Source: Chitinophaga sp. (GTDB lineage: Bacteria > Bacteroidota > Bacteroidia > Chitinophagales > Chitinophagaceae). From it: a stretch of DNA of 64,000 bases. Shown here in pieces: positions 1 through 10,055 of the stretch. The stretch lies in assembly GCF_017745275.1 (NCBI RefSeq), contig NZ_JAGHZS010000002.1, forward strand, positions 235,859-299,858, given 5' to 3'. A model generated the notes under the pieces. It was not told the DNA's origin. It did no database searches and saw only the letters and a list, made by a program, of their open reading frames with translations. A program made the position numbers and the translations under genes. Every line of letters begins with the position of its first letter. Position 1 is the stretch's first letter.

Positions 1-2
1 GC

Positions 3-3000
3 GGTAACAGCACCAGCTTCAGCTTCACGACCAGCACTACCAATGGTAATGCGTCCATGAATATTACAGATGATGACAATGTAGCCGCTAACCGGGTAAT
101 CTATGTAACAAACCCGGTAGATGCCGCAGAACCATCTGCCAATGGCTCCTTCACGGTAAGCCTGCCAGCAGGCTACACCGCCGCTGAAGATGTTACGGTG
201 AACTATACAGTAGCCGGTACGGCAACAACAGGTACAGACTATACTACCCTGAGTAACAGTGTGGTAATTCCTGCAGGTAAAAACAGTGTATCCGTAGCTG
301 TAAACGTAATCGATGATAAGATCATAGAAAACACAGAAACGGTTGTATTAACAGCTACCGGAGCTGCTTCTACCAGCTTTACATTCGTGGCAGGCAGCAC
401 TAACAAGAGCGCCACCGTGAATATTACAGACGATGATAACACTGCTGCTAATCGTGTGCTGAGCGTAGGCAATGCCGGTAATGCGGCAGAACCAGGTACC
501 AATGGTAGCTTCGCTATTAGCTTACCTGCAGGAGTAACCTCGGCTGAGGATATTACTGTCAGCTACGCCATAACAGGTACAGCTACCAGTGGCGCTGATT
601 ATAATGCGCTTAGTGGTACCATTGTTATTCCGGCCGGTGCAAACAAGGTAATATTGCCTGTAAATGTGATAGATGATAAAATCATTGAGAACAGCGAAAC
701 AGTAGTATTGACCCTGGCCAACGGTACCAGCACCCACTTTGCTTTCACTGCCAGCGCTGCCAATCGCCAGGCAACGGTAACGATAGCCGATGATGATAAC
801 GTGCCAGCAAACCGTGTTGTGACCGTAACTGCCACTAAAAACGCGGCAGAACCAGGTACAAATGGTGAGTTTACCATCAGCCTGCCAGCAGGTATCACTG
901 CGTCAGAACCTATTACAGTAAACTACACCACCAATGGTACAGCTACTGCCGGAGCAGATTATACAACGCTCGGTGGAACCGTGATCATTCCTGCCGGACA
1001 GAATAAGATTACTGTACCTGTATCCGTAATAGATGACCGGATCCTGGAGGGAACAGAAACGGTAGATATGAAGATAACAAGTGGTGCTTCTACCAGCTTC
1101 GTGTTTACCGGAGGTAGCACCGCTATAGTAAATATCACGGACGATGAAGACATAGCGGCCAATCGCATACTCAACATTGTTAAAACTACGGATGCGGCAG
1201 AACCGGCCACCAATGGAAGCTTCAGTATTAGCCTTCCTGCTGGTATCGTTGCGGTAGAAAACATTACCGTGAACTATATGGTTAGTGGTACTGCCACCAG
1301 TGGTACAGACTATACCTCCATCACAGGATCTGTTACCATTCCTGCTGGTCAGAACAGTGTGGCCGTACCAGTGGTAGTAAAAGATGACCAGGTAATTGAG
1401 CAAACAGAAACTGTGATCATGACATTGAATGGTGGAAATTCAAATCATTTCACTTTCACTGGTAATACCAATGCTACAGTAAACATCGCCGATAATGAAA
1501 GTAGTACGCCTGCTAACCTGGTACTGACGATTACGAAAGGCGCAGATGGTGCAGAACCAGCTACCAGTGGTAACTTTAAAGTAAGTCTTCCTGCAGGTAT
1601 CACTTCTTCAGAAGATATCACCGTAAACTATAACGCAACAGGTACTGCAACAGCCGGCGCCGACTACACTACACTGGCAGGAACCGTAGTGATCCCGGCT
1701 GGTCAAAACAGCGTAGCTATCCCGGTAGTAGTTGCGGATGACCAGATCATTGAAGTAACAGAAACAGTAGTAGCCACCCTTGGTGGTGGTACTTCCGCTC
1801 ACTTTACCTTCACAGGTAACAGCAGTGCTACCGTTAATATTACCGATGATGAAAGCATCACTCCGGCTAAGCTGGTATTAACTGCCAAAGGAACAGACGG
1901 CGCAGAACCTGCCACCAATGGTGGCTTTACCATCGGATTGCCGGCAGGGATTACTTCATCTGAAGATATCACCATTAACTACGCGATAACAGGTACGGCT
2001 ACTGCCAATGCAGACTATACTGCGCTGACCGGTACCGTTGTCATTCCAGCAGGCCAGAACAGTATCACCATACCAGTGATAGTGAAAGATGATAAAGTGA
2101 TAGAAGGTACTGAAACAGTGATCATGACACCAACCAGCGCCAGCTCTGCACACTTTGCCTTCACTAATGCAGGTGCGGCTACTGTCAACATCCTGGATGA
2201 TGAAACGGTAACTGCTAACCTGGTGCTCAATGTAAGCAGGATTGCTGATGGAGCAGAACCTGCTACCAACGGTAGCTTCGCTATCAGCTTACCTGCCGGC
2301 GTCACCGCAGCAATGGATATCACGGCTACTTACACCGTAGCGGGTACAGCGAAGAGCGGCATTGATTACAACACCTTAACCGGTTCAGTGATCATTCCTG
2401 CAGGCCAGAACAGTGTGACTATTCCGGTAACTGTTATCGATGATCAGCTGATTGAAGGCAACGAAACAGTGATCATTACAGGAACAGGAGGTAAAGCCGG
2501 TACGCTGGTATTCACACCAGGCAACAGCGCCACCGCTACAGTAAATATTGCTGATGATGACAACATCAACCTGGACCTGGAAGCCATAGCTACGAAGTCA
2601 AACGCCGCGGAACCATCAACAGCAGGTGAGTTCACGATCAGGCTGGCCAGTGGAAAAATACCAGAAGCAGACATCACCGTTACTTATATTATTGAAGGCA
2701 CGGCCACACCTGGTAATGACTACCAGCCGCTTACAGGTACTGCTGTTATTCCCGCGGGCAAGAATAGTGTAACCGTACCCGTGATGGTAACTGATGATGA
2801 TTTGATAGAACCGGTTGAAACAGTAATACTTACTGTTACCCGCGGCCAATCGCCTGCCATTAATTATACAGTAGGAGCCAATAAAAAAGCTACTGTAAAC
2901 ATAGCGGATGATGATAATGCGAACCTGGACCTGGTGGTAACAGCCAGCCAGCCAAACGCTGCTGAACCTAACATCAACGGTGCATTTACGATCAGCCTGG

Positions 3001-3923
3001 CAAGCGGCAAGCGCACAGCAGCTCCTATCACCATACGATATATGATGAGTGGCAGCGCCACACCGGATGCAGATTACACGGCCATTAGCGGTACCATCAC
3101 CATCCCGGCAGGTGCAAACAGTGTAGTCGTTCTTGTTATCGTACAGGACGACCGCGAAGTAGAGACTCCGGAAACCGTGGTGTTCAAACTTACCGGTGCC
3201 CAATCTGCCGATTATACTTTCACAGCAGGTGCAAGCGATGAGGCTACCGTGACCATTACAGATGATGATAAACTGGCGGCTGATCTGGTAGTGACAAAAG
3301 AAATTGTTACACCAGCGGCAGGACCTTACCGCATGGGCCAAAATCTGACCTATCGTATCACCGTGAAAAATATGGGTAACGTATCAGTCACCGATGTAAG
3401 AGCAGAAGACCACCTGCCGGTACAACTGGATATACCTACCCATACGGCTGCAGACAAAGGTGAAATCACCATAACACCGGCCAGCAAGCTGGTAGTGTGG
3501 AATGTGGGTAACCTGGCAGCAGGTGCTACTGTGCAAATGACGCTGACAGCCCGTGTAATAGAAGGCGGAAAGCTGGTAAACGAAGCAACAGCATACAGTA
3601 CAACGATGCCGGATGCTGACAGCTCCAATAACACCGGCGTATCTACGGTGATGATAGAAGGATCTGATCTGTCGTTCCCGAATGTGATTACACCGAACGG
3701 CGATGGTAAGAACGAAAGGTTCATCATCGGTGGTTTGGAAAAATATCCGGGTGCAGCGATGTATATATTCAACCGTTGGGGTGGACAGGTATATCAATCT
3801 AAGGATTACCATAACGATTGGGATGGTTCTAACCTGAATGAAGGTACCTACTACTACATCCTGGAAGTAAGGAAACCGGATGGCATTAAGAAGTATAAAG
3901 GTTGGGTATCCATATTACGGTAA
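3..3923 (+). CDS. Giant Calx-beta repeat surface protein with T9SS type B sorting domain (5' truncated)
   Basis: The reading frame is open from base 3, and the upstream codons continue the repeat pattern, so the gene starts before the window; the ATG at 57 is internal. About 1306 residues are visible. Nine complete Calx-beta-like repeats of about 118 residues follow one another, each with an AEP.TNG..F.ISL start, a GTA..G.DY core, an IPAG.NS step and an ending such as NITDDD. These are Ca2+-binding beta-sandwich modules in known families. A DUF11-like domain (about 3271-3660) comes next, then a C-terminal domain with [20 protein letters not shown] and WDG, the hallmark of the gliding-motility/T9SS type B sorting domain (CHU_C). 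The protein is therefore expected outside the cell, attached to or released from the surface as an adhesin. PorP/SprF and OmpA genes follow at once, probably in one operon. The ligand is unknown. Confidence 0.93.
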   Translation, partial: GNSTSFSFTTSTTNGNASMNITDDDNVAANRVIYVTNPVDAAEPSANGSFTVSLPAGYTAAEDVTVNYTVAGTATTGTDYTTLSNSVVIPAGKNSVSVAVNVIDDKIIENTETVVLTATGAASTSFTFVAGSTNKSATVNITDDDNTAANRVLSVGNAGNAAEPGTNGSFAISLPAGVTSAEDITVSYAITGTATSGADYNALSGTIVIPAGANKVILPVNVIDDKIIENSETVVLTLANGTSTHFAFTASAANRQATVTIADDDNVPANRVVTVTATKNAAEPGTNGEFTISLPAGITASEPITVNYTTNGTATAGADYTTLGGTVIIPAGQNKITVPVSVIDDRILEGTETVDMKITSGASTSFVFTGGSTAIVNITDDEDIAANRILNIVKTTDAAEPATNGSFSISLPAGIVAVENITVNYMVSGTATSGTDYTSITGSVTIPAGQNSVAVPVVVKDDQVIEQTETVIMTLNGGNSNHFTFTGNTNATVNIADNESSTPANLVLTITKGADGAEPATSGNFKVSLPAGITSSEDITVNYNATGTATAGADYTTLAGTVVIPAGQNSVAIPVVVADDQIIEVTETVVATLGGGTSAHFTFTGNSSATVNITDDESITPAKLVLTAKGTDGAEPATNGGFTIGLPAGITSSEDITINYAITGTATANADYTALTGTVVIPAGQNSITIPVIVKDDKVIEGTETVIMTPTSASSAHFAFTNAGAATVNILDDETVTANLVLNVSRIADGAEPATNGSFAISLPAGVTAAMDITATYTVAGTAKSGIDYNTLTGSVIIPAGQNSVTIPVTVIDDQLIEGNETVIITGTGGKAGTLVFTPGNSATATVNIADDDNINLDLEAIATKSNAAEPSTAGEFTIRLASGKIPEADITVTYIIEGTATPGNDYQPLTGTAVIPAGKNSVTVPVMVTDDDLIEPVETVILTVTRGQSPAINYTVGANKKATVNIADDDNANLDLVVTASQPNAAEPNINGAFTISLASGKRTAAPITIRYMMSGSATPDADYTAISGTITIPAGANSVVVLVIVQDDREVETPETVVFKLTGAQSADYTFTAGASDEATVTITDDDKLAADLVVTKEIVTPAAGPYRMGQNLTYRITVKNMGNVSVTDVRAEDHLPVQLDIPTHTAADKGEITITPASKLVVWNVGNLAAGATVQMTLTARVIEGGKLVNEATAYSTTMPDADSSNNTGVSTVMIEGSDLSFPNVITPNGDGKNERFIIGGLEKYPGAAMYIFNRWGGQVYQSKDYHNDWDGSNLNEGTYYYILEVRKPDGIKKYKGWVSILR

Positions 3924-3960
3924 GAGATAACAATATTATCTGCTACAAAAAAAGTAAAAG

Positions 3961-4962
3961 ATGCAAACAGTACTTAGAGGAGGAATGATGGTCTTGCTGC
4001 TGGCACTCGGTATGCGCGGGGTAGCGCAGCAAAACATACAGTTCAGCCAGTATGTATTCAACGGTTTAAGCGTTAACCCCGCTTATGCAGGCTATAAAGA
4101 AGACCTGTATGTGAATACCGTTTACCGCCATCAATGGGCTGGTTTCCCCGGCGCCCCGCGTACAGGTGGGGTGTCAATAGATGGGGTAACGCCAGCCAGC
4201 GATAATAAAGTGGGATTAGGGTTGCAAATGTTGTTTGATCAACTGGGGCCGCAGCAGGGATTATCGCTTTATGGTTCTTATGCTTATCGCATTCCGCTGG
4301 ATGATGAGGGTACACGCCGGCTTTGCTTTGGCCTGGGTGGTGGCGTTACGCAATATTCCATTGATGGTAATTCACTGCAATACATAGATAATGAAGATGC
4401 GGCGCTGCCGCTGGGGAAGAAAAGCGTATGGGTGCCCGATGCCCGGTTTGGTATTTACTATTATACTTCCCGTTTTTATGCCGGTGCTTCAGTGATGGAT
4501 TTGTTTTCGTTGTACTCGGATGCAACCCGCTACAACTGGAAAGGAAATAACTATGCAACGATCCGTAAAACACAACACCTGTATATTACTACCGGGGCCA
4601 TGTTTCCTTTAAGTGAAAATTTGCAGCTAAAGCCTTCCATCCTGATCAAGGAAGATTTTAAAGGACCTACGAATGTAGATATCAATGCTTTCCTGCTGAT
4701 TGGTGAAAAGCTATGGGCAGGTGCTTCTTATCGCACAGGGGTGGGCATATGGCGCAAAACCAACCTGCAGAAGGATCTCAGTGAAGTAGATGCAGCCAGT
4801 GTAATGGTGGAGTTTTATGCTACTGAAAAACTGCGTATCGGATATTCCTACGATCTGACCATTAATAAAATGGCAGGATACCAGGGAGGATCCCATGAGA
4901 TATCACTGGGCTTTTTAATTCCTTCCAAACATTTTACCGTAAGAAGCCCCAGGTATTTTTAA
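3961..4962 (+). CDS. PorP/SprF family type IX secretion membrane protein
   Basis: This 333-residue protein has an N-terminal signal peptide ending near VAQQ and the family signature at the mature N-terminus: QFSQYVFNGLSVNPAYAG, then YRHQWAGFPG. The rest is rich in alternating aromatic and polar strands, as expected for an outer-membrane beta-barrel. PorP/SprF proteins help export or anchor T9SS cargo, and dedicated SprF-like partners are typically encoded next to substrates with type B sorting domains. It begins 37 bases after the giant repeat protein and 18 bases before the OmpA gene, so the three are probably one transcript and this protein is probably the partner of that adhesin. Family assignment is firm; the specific pairing is inferred from position. 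Confidence 0.93.
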   Translation: MQTVLRGGMMVLLLALGMRGVAQQNIQFSQYVFNGLSVNPAYAGYKEDLYVNTVYRHQWAGFPGAPRTGGVSIDGVTPASDNKVGLGLQMLFDQLGPQQGLSLYGSYAYRIPLDDEGTRRLCFGLGGGVTQYSIDGNSLQYIDNEDAALPLGKKSVWVPDARFGIYYYTSRFYAGASVMDLFSLYSDATRYNWKGNNYATIRKTQHLYITTGAMFPLSENLQLKPSILIKEDFKGPTNVDINAFLLIGEKLWAGASYRTGVGIWRKTNLQKDLSEVDAASVMVEFYATEKLRIGYSYDLTINKMAGYQGGSHEISLGFLIPSKHFTVRSPRYF

Positions 4963-4980
4963 CCTTTAGTTATTACACGT

Positions 4981-6789
4981 ATGATACGTTGCAAGATAAT
5001 GGCCATTCCGCTGATGCTTTTGATGACCTCCACATTGTATGCCCAGGAGCAGAAGAGTTGGTTGCAGTTAGCTGATGAAGCGTATGCAAGACAGGAGTAC
5101 GCCAAAGCAGGGACCTTGTATTACCGGATTGCCCGCAGCAAGGGGAGTAAAACACCGTTAAGTCAGTTGATAAAAATGACCCATAGCTACCAGGCAATTG
5201 GTTACTATAAAGCGGCGGCGGATATCTGTAAGGAAATGACCAGTCGCCCGGACTGTCCTCCGGCTGCCCATTTTACTTATGGAGAAGTACTTCGGCAGTT
5301 AGAGCAATATGAGGAAGCCAAAAAGCAGTATGCTTTATTTACGACCTCTAATGCCGACAGCCTTACATTAAAAGATATCGCGCTGCAAAGTTGCGATAGT
5401 GCTGTAATATGGAACCAGCAAGGCGCTCCGGTATCATTAAAGCCGCTTAAAGAGTTGAATACTTATGGCTCTGAGGTGGTAAGTGGCGCTGTAAAGAAAG
5501 GGCTGCTGGTGATGTCGAACGGGTATCGTTCAATGGCGCTTAATGGTGGGGGGCAATCGCATCCGGCCATCGATAAACGTACAGAACAACCTTATTACAA
5601 AGCATATGTTTACCAGCAATATGCAGGTGACAATTCAAATGCATACCTCGAAGAACTGGTTCCCCAGTTGCTTGGGAAATATGATTATCATATTGGACCT
5701 GTATGTTTAAGCAGCGGAGAAGACACGCTGTATGCTACCATCAATATACAGGGAAGGGGAGTGCCTGTTACCAGTAAAGGCATTGTGAACGGTGTACGCC
5801 AGCTACAGCTTTACCAGTCTGTAAAAAAGAACGGTAAGTGGGAAACCCCGGTATTGATGCCGGGTATTAACGTAGACGGCTACTCGGCGAGTCATGCCGT
5901 ATTGAGTTCCGATGGGGATATCCTGTATTTTGTATCCGATCGCCCGGGAGGCCTGGGACAAACAGATATATGGTATACAGAAAAGCAACCCGATGGTACC
6001 TGGGGCGCGCCCATTAACTGCGGCAGCCAGGTAAACACCGTGGCTGCGGAAACTTTCCCCACCGTGAATGAAGAGGGCATTCTCTATTTCTCCAGCAGAG
6101 GCTATGCCGGCATGGGCGGTTATGATATTTATCGTGTAAAAGGAGCAAAATCCAGTTGGGAGAAGCCGGAGAATATGAAATTACCATTCAATTCCGGCGC
6201 TGATGATATGGGATTGGTGTTAAAACGAAATGGGTATGAAGGTTACCTGGCTTCGAACCGGCCAGGTGGCATGGGCAAGGATGATATCTATTATTTTTCA
6301 GACCCTAATTACTTTAACCGGGGTACCCCTGGCCAGGAAGTGACTCCGGTTGTCAAACCCGGTACACCACCTGGAACAGGAGAACAGCCGGTTCCGGTAG
6401 GAAAAGATCATACCGCGGAAGAAAAGACAGACCGGCAAAAGCTGGAAGAGTTGAAGTTTTTGTATGACTACAACAGTGCATCGTTGTTGACGGAGTCCCG
6501 TAGAATCCTGGACCAGGTGGCTGCTGTCCTGAAACGTCATCCTGGCTGGAAGATCGTAGTTACTTCCTTTGCCGACAACCGTGGTTCAGACCAGTATAAC
6601 ACTGACTTGTCTGCACTGCGCTGCTATGCAGTTATCGATTATCTTGCTGGTAAAGGTATTGATCCAAAACGGCTTTACTATAGCAACAAAGGGGAGAAGG
6701 ACCCGGTAAATGGATGTAAAGATGGAGTACCGTGCAACGAAGAAGAATACAAGCAAAACAGGCGTTCAGAGTTGCGGGTGAAATGGTAG
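4981..6789 (+). CDS. TPR/PD40/OmpA-domain cell-envelope protein (PorE-like)
   Basis: The protein has 602 residues and a signal peptide ending near LYAQE. Residues about 25-150 look like TPR helices (ADEAYARQEYAKAG, YGEVLRQLEQYEEAKKQY). Three WD40-like PD40 repeats follow, with YFVSDRPGGLGQTDIWY, YFSSRGYAGMGGYDIYR and YLASNRPGGMGKDDIYY. After a Pro-rich linker, the last 120 residues form an OmpA-like peptidoglycan-binding domain (FADNRGSDQYN, LSALRCYAVIDYL, NRRSELRV). This architecture matches PorE, which anchors the T9SS to peptidoglycan, but the carboxypeptidase-regulatory domain normally placed between PD40 and OmpA is not visible here. It is the last gene of the adhesin operon and is followed by a strong hairpin. 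It may tether the PorP/SprF complex rather than be the core PorE of the genome. Confidence 0.9.
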   Translation: MIRCKIMAIPLMLLMTSTLYAQEQKSWLQLADEAYARQEYAKAGTLYYRIARSKGSKTPLSQLIKMTHSYQAIGYYKAAADICKEMTSRPDCPPAAHFTYGEVLRQLEQYEEAKKQYALFTTSNADSLTLKDIALQSCDSAVIWNQQGAPVSLKPLKELNTYGSEVVSGAVKKGLLVMSNGYRSMALNGGGQSHPAIDKRTEQPYYKAYVYQQYAGDNSNAYLEELVPQLLGKYDYHIGPVCLSSGEDTLYATINIQGRGVPVTSKGIVNGVRQLQLYQSVKKNGKWETPVLMPGINVDGYSASHAVLSSDGDILYFVSDRPGGLGQTDIWYTEKQPDGTWGAPINCGSQVNTVAAETFPTVNEEGILYFSSRGYAGMGGYDIYRVKGAKSSWEKPENMKLPFNSGADDMGLVLKRNGYEGYLASNRPGGMGKDDIYYFSDPNYFNRGTPGQEVTPVVKPGTPPGTGEQPVPVGKDHTAEEKTDRQKLEELKFLYDYNSASLLTESRRILDQVAAVLKRHPGWKIVVTSFADNRGSDQYNTDLSALRCYAVIDYLAGKGIDPKRLYYSNKGEKDPVNGCKDGVPCNEEEYKQNRRSELRVKW

Positions 6790-6800
6790 TTTTAGCATTA

Positions 6801-6846
6801 AAAAAGTAAGCGCCTTCAGATGTTCATCTGAAGGCGCTTACTTTTT
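6801..6846 (+). terminator. Rho-independent terminator after the T9SS operon
   Basis: A perfect 22-base inverted repeat (6801-6822 and 6825-6846) with a two-base centre begins 11 bases after the OmpA stop codon. The A-rich 5' end and T-rich 3' end flank a GC-rich stem with AAGCGCCTT-type sequence on both sides. It would end transcription from either direction. Confidence 0.9.
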
Positions 6847-6902
6847 TAATGACATATGTTGTAAATAATTGTTACATTCATTTATCTTAAAAATATCTCC
6901 TT

Positions 6903-7142
6903 ATGTTATGGACTTTACTCATTGGCGGCATTGCAGGATGGCTCGCTGGTAAAATTATGCGTGGTGATGGATTTGGTGTGTTGATAGATATCCTGGTAGG
7001 CGTTGTGGGTGGCTGGCTCGGTGGCTGGTTATTCGGCAAGCTGGGTATCCATATGGGGAATGGTTTTATCGGTTCCCTGATAGTAGCATTAATTGGATCG
7101 GTGATCCTGATTTGGCTGGTGCGCCTTGTAAAAGGGAAGTAG
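6903..7142 (+). CDS. GlsB/YeaQ/YmgE family stress-response membrane protein
   Basis: This 79-residue, Gly-rich hydrophobic protein has three predicted membrane segments and the family pattern: GGIAGWLAGKIMRG, then GVVGGWLGGWLFG, then FIGSLIVALIGSVILIWLVRL. This is the transglycosylase-associated (Tag) family, small integral membrane proteins linked to general and acid stress in several bacteria, with no proven enzymatic activity. The length is normal. It stands alone between two hairpin terminators, so it is probably a single-gene transcript. The start ATG at 6903 is the only suitable Met before the first membrane segment. Confidence 0.9.
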   Translation: MLWTLLIGGIAGWLAGKIMRGDGFGVLIDILVGVVGGWLGGWLFGKLGIHMGNGFIGSLIVALIGSVILIWLVRLVKGK

Positions 7143-7172
7143 CAGATTGTTGTGTAGTGAAAAATGTTGATG

Positions 7173-7207
7173 CATGGTGCTGTGATTGTACAAATCACAG
7201 CACCATG
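7173..7207. terminator. Bidirectional terminator between YeaQ-type gene and sulfurtransferase
   Basis: Two 15-base arms (7173-7187 and 7193-7207) pair perfectly around a five-base loop and are followed by a T-rich stretch on the plus strand. The element lies between convergent genes and ends 10 bases before the sulfurtransferase stop codon. Confidence 0.8.
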
Positions 7208-7217
7208 TATTATTTTG

Positions 7218-8054
7218 TCAGATCTCTTTTGCTACTGGTTTATCTCTTCGGCTCCATTCACTCCAGGAGCCTACATACAAATTCGGCATTTCCATACCTG
7301 CAGAGGTCAGTGCTAAAATAGTATGACAGGCAGTTACTCCCGAACCACAGTGGATAATGAGTTTTTCGGGTTTGCCTGATAATAGGTTCGTATATTTTTC
7401 CTTTAAAATTTCCGGGGAGAGAAACTGGCCATTTTCGTCGAGATTTTCCGAAAAAGGAATATTAATCGCGCCTGGAATATGCCCTGCTACCAGGTCGATA
7501 GGCTCTGATTCACCACGATAGCGGTAGGCATCCCGCACATCAATGACGGTAGCTGATTGGGCAGCTATTTCTTTTTCAACGTCTTCAATATTGGAGAGCG
7601 GCAGTTCCCATGATATCCTTTTCTGCAGTTGTCCTTTTTCCACCGTTTCTTCTCCCTGTGAAAACGCCAGCCCTTCTTTTTCCGCTGCAGGAAGGCCACC
7701 ATCCAATACCTGCACATTTTTTAATCCGAATGCTTTCAGCATCCACCAAAGTCGTGCGGCGGCATTGGAGCCATTTTTGTTATCATAAATAATGATGTGT
7801 GCATCTTCTGTAACACCGGATTGCTCCAGCGTTTTTCGGAAGTCTTCAAGGCCTGGTAACGGATGTCTTCCTCCATTGGCGGCGTTTTCCGGAACATTAG
7901 CCAGGTCTTTTTCCAGGTTGGAAAAACGGGCACCTTTTAAATGTTTGGAGAGGTATTGCTGGTACGCATCTTTTCCCGCGCTGGCATCGAAAATGATAAG
8001 ATTTTCCCTGCTGGAAATTGCTTTGAGATGTTGGGGACTAATAAGTGGTTCCAT
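7218..8054 (-). CDS. Sulfurtransferase (thiosulfate/3-mercaptopyruvate type, two rhodanese domains)
   Basis: The 278-residue length and two tandem rhodanese domains fit the SseA/TST family, which transfers sulfane sulfur from mercaptopyruvate or thiosulfate to an acceptor such as cyanide or thioredoxin in the cytoplasm. The N-terminal domain (about 1-130) carries the structural DGGLPAAEKEG segment; the C-terminal domain carries the active-site loop HCGSGVTAC with the catalytic Cys at about residue 236. CG(S/T)GVTA favours the mercaptopyruvate-type group, although substrate cannot be settled from sequence. There is no signal peptide. It is transcribed alone, divergently from the lipoprotein gene at 8201. 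Confidence 0.92.
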   Translation of the reverse strand: MEPLISPQHLKAISSRENLIIFDASAGKDAYQQYLSKHLKGARFSNLEKDLANVPENAANGGRHPLPGLEDFRKTLEQSGVTEDAHIIIYDNKNGSNAAARLWWMLKAFGLKNVQVLDGGLPAAEKEGLAFSQGEETVEKGQLQKRISWELPLSNIEDVEKEIAAQSATVIDVRDAYRYRGESEPIDLVAGHIPGAINIPFSENLDENGQFLSPEILKEKYTNLLSGKPEKLIIHCGSGVTACHTILALTSAGMEMPNLYVGSWSEWSRRDKPVAKEI

Positions 8055-8200
8055 CTTTTCAATAATTATTATACCCGGTTATAAAAATTAGTGTTGAGGA
8101 AATACGGCGAACACTATCACAAGATAATCAATCGCTGTATTTTCCTGGAGCTAATCATGAAAAACGATTATTTTAGCTGATATCATATTGTTATAAGTGC

Positions 8201-9205
8201 ATGAAACCTATACTCTCGCTGTGCCTGATTTTCCTATGGTGTAGTTGCCACCAGGCAAGTAGCGGCGGTGAAGTCCCACAAATAGAAAGCGATACCTCAC
8301 AGCGTTTCCCCAAACCAGATTCCCTGAGCCATTTCAAAGAAACTGTTTTTGTACCTACTTTGGAAAGCCGTATTCCTACGGGAAAAACGGCCATATATAC
8401 TCCCACGTTATTATTGTCCTGGGATAAGTTACGGGAAGCACTGCCAGATGGCATTTCATTATTCCCGGATGCTCCGGAGGAGTTGAAGTTATTAAATACC
8501 ACTTCATCTTTTAAAGACGCACTCCGCAAGGGTGAGTATGAGGTAACCGCCGGAGCGGAAGGGGGACTATTGTACGCAAAGTCAAAATTCAGTAAGTCGT
8601 TGCCCTACAAAATACCTTTTGATAGCCTGGTAGATTTTCTTCAGTTTAATAATACTCCCGTAAGGGCGTTCGGGTTGCTCCGCTATGATTATTTGATAGT
8701 AGATAATTTTTCCATTAACTCATATAAAGATGCAGATCACTTTGTAGTTACCCTGCAACCGGCTGATACTACCCAGGAGATTATAATGGCCAAAGGGTTA
8801 TCACATTTCAGTAATTTGTCTGCCGGAATAAAAGCGGTAAATGCCTGGCTGGCTGCTGGTAAAACAGAAGAGCATCTTTATTTTGACACCCGGGATGAAC
8901 TGGCGATACCAGTGTTGAGATTTAACCTGGCTACCCGTTACTCCTCATTGGAGCAACAATCCATCTTGTCAAAATCAACTTCATTTTTGTTGGCTGAAGT
9001 ATCGCAGCGCATTGCATTGGTAATGGATGAAAACGGCACTGAAGTAGAGAGTGAAGCAGTGGCCGCCGCCGCTGTAGATAGTATGCCGCCGGCACCGAAG
9101 AAATTATATTTCGATAAGCCGTATTTGGTGATGATGAAGAGAAAAACGGTGAAGGAGCCTTACTTTGTGATGTGGGTGAATAATTCGGAGTTAATGATGA
9201 AGTAA
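8201..9205 (+). CDS. Hypothetical lipoprotein
   Basis: I do not recognise this 334-residue protein. The first 16 residues are hydrophobic and lead to CSCHQASSGG, which reads as a lipoprotein signal with the lipidated Cys at the second cysteine. The following Ser/Gly-rich segment agrees with a surface or periplasmic lipoprotein of Bacteroidota. The body is a mixed alpha/beta sequence with no repeats, no membrane segments and no catalytic motif I can name. A string of Ala and Val codons near residues 285-293 suggests a flexible stretch. It has its own promoter region, divergent from the sulfurtransferase, and ends in a hairpin shared with the convergent DJ-1/PfpI gene. Codon use is like its neighbours. 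Confidence 0.75.
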   Translation: MKPILSLCLIFLWCSCHQASSGGEVPQIESDTSQRFPKPDSLSHFKETVFVPTLESRIPTGKTAIYTPTLLLSWDKLREALPDGISLFPDAPEELKLLNTTSSFKDALRKGEYEVTAGAEGGLLYAKSKFSKSLPYKIPFDSLVDFLQFNNTPVRAFGLLRYDYLIVDNFSINSYKDADHFVVTLQPADTTQEIIMAKGLSHFSNLSAGIKAVNAWLAAGKTEEHLYFDTRDELAIPVLRFNLATRYSSLEQQSILSKSTSFLLAEVSQRIALVMDENGTEVESEAVAAAAVDSMPPAPKKLYFDKPYLVMMKRKTVKEPYFVMWVNNSELMMK

Positions 9206-9245
9206 TGCATCAGGCTTCAAACTAATGCATTTGAAGCCTGATGTA
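9206..9245. terminator. Bidirectional terminator between lipoprotein and DJ-1/PfpI gene
   Basis: A 16-base stem (9206-9221 with 9230-9245, one G-T wobble) starts right after the TAA of the lipoprotein and ends five bases before the stop of the minus-strand DJ-1 gene. A T-rich run follows on the plus strand. Its position between convergent stops supports a shared terminator. Confidence 0.8.
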
Positions 9246-9250
9246 TCATT

Positions 9251-10015
9251 TTATTTCTCCTGCAAAGCAGCCATTACTTTTTCTCCAACCAATACTGCTG
9301 ATGCGGGATTCTGTCCGGTAATCAGATTCCCTGCTGTTACCGCAAATGGTTGCCAGTCGGCGCCCTTTACATATATCGCCTGCTTTTCCTTCAGCATATC
9401 TTCCAGCATAAAAGGTACTTCCTGGGTGGTTTGTCCGGCAACTTCTTCGCTGTTGGCGAACCCGGCTACCTGTTTGCCATGTACCAGCGGTAAGCCGTTT
9501 TTATTTTTTACGTTTTTCAGTGCAGCCGGTGCATGACATACCAGCGCTACTGGTTTACCTGCCTCATAAAAATTTTCGATGAGCTGAATAGAAGCAGTAT
9601 TATCTACCAGGTCCCACATAGGACCATGGCCGCCGGGGTAAAAGATGGCGTCATAATCTTTGGCCTGTACGCTGCTGAGAGGTACCGTATGATCCAGTTG
9701 TTGTTGTGCGGAGCTGTCCTGGAAGAATCGCTTTACGGAAGGAGTGCTGAATTCCGGGCGGGTACTCTTGGGATCTATAGGAGCCTTTCCACCTTTAGGC
9801 GATGCAATGGTAACGTTGTAACCCTGATCGGTAAACTGGTACCAGGGAGTTGTAAATTCTTCTATCCAGATGCCTGTTGGGTGGTTGTTGTGAGGTACTG
9901 CATCACAAGAAGTAACCACGATCAATATCTTTTTACTCATATGATTTGTTTTATTTTGACTGTAGGCGAAAAAGCCTGTTAATAAGCAGCATAATAGCCA
10001 GATGCTTTGTTTCAT
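9251..10015 (-). CDS. DJ-1/PfpI family protein with N-terminal signal peptide
   Basis: This is a class I glutamine-amidotransferase-like protein of the DJ-1/PfpI (HchA-like) group, whose members act as glyoxalases/deglycases, chaperones or proteases. The nucleophile elbow is VCHAPAAL (Cys about 160) and the conserved acidic residue lies in GIWIEEFTTPW. From the chosen start at 10015 the first 20 residues (MKQSIWLLCCLLTGFFAYSQ) form a clean signal peptide, which would send the enzyme to the periplasm. A second Met at 9940 (MSKKILIVV) would give the normal cytosolic form, so two products are possible. The gene diverges from the Crp/Fnr gene at 10134 across a palindrome-rich promoter region and is a likely target of that regulator. 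Confidence 0.88.
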   Translation of the reverse strand: MKQSIWLLCCLLTGFFAYSQNKTNHMSKKILIVVTSCDAVPHNNHPTGIWIEEFTTPWYQFTDQGYNVTIASPKGGKAPIDPKSTRPEFSTPSVKRFFQDSSAQQQLDHTVPLSSVQAKDYDAIFYPGGHGPMWDLVDNTASIQLIENFYEAGKPVALVCHAPAALKNVKNKNGLPLVHGKQVAGFANSEEVAGQTTQEVPFMLEDMLKEKQAIYVKGADWQPFAVTAGNLITGQNPASAVLVGEKVMAALQEK

Positions 10016-10055
10016 GTGATAAATTTGATGTAAAATTCGCATGCTGGCAGGACCT

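Noticed and set aside
903..1403. Minus-strand open frame of 166 codons in the same repeat region
   Set aside because: Antisense shadow of the periodic codon use in the repeats; no homology-like pattern.
2616..3341. Minus-strand open frame of 241 codons inside the Calx-beta protein
   Set aside because: It mirrors a repeat-rich coding region; the translation has Cys/His-rich random composition and no start context. The plus-strand protein has clear domains.
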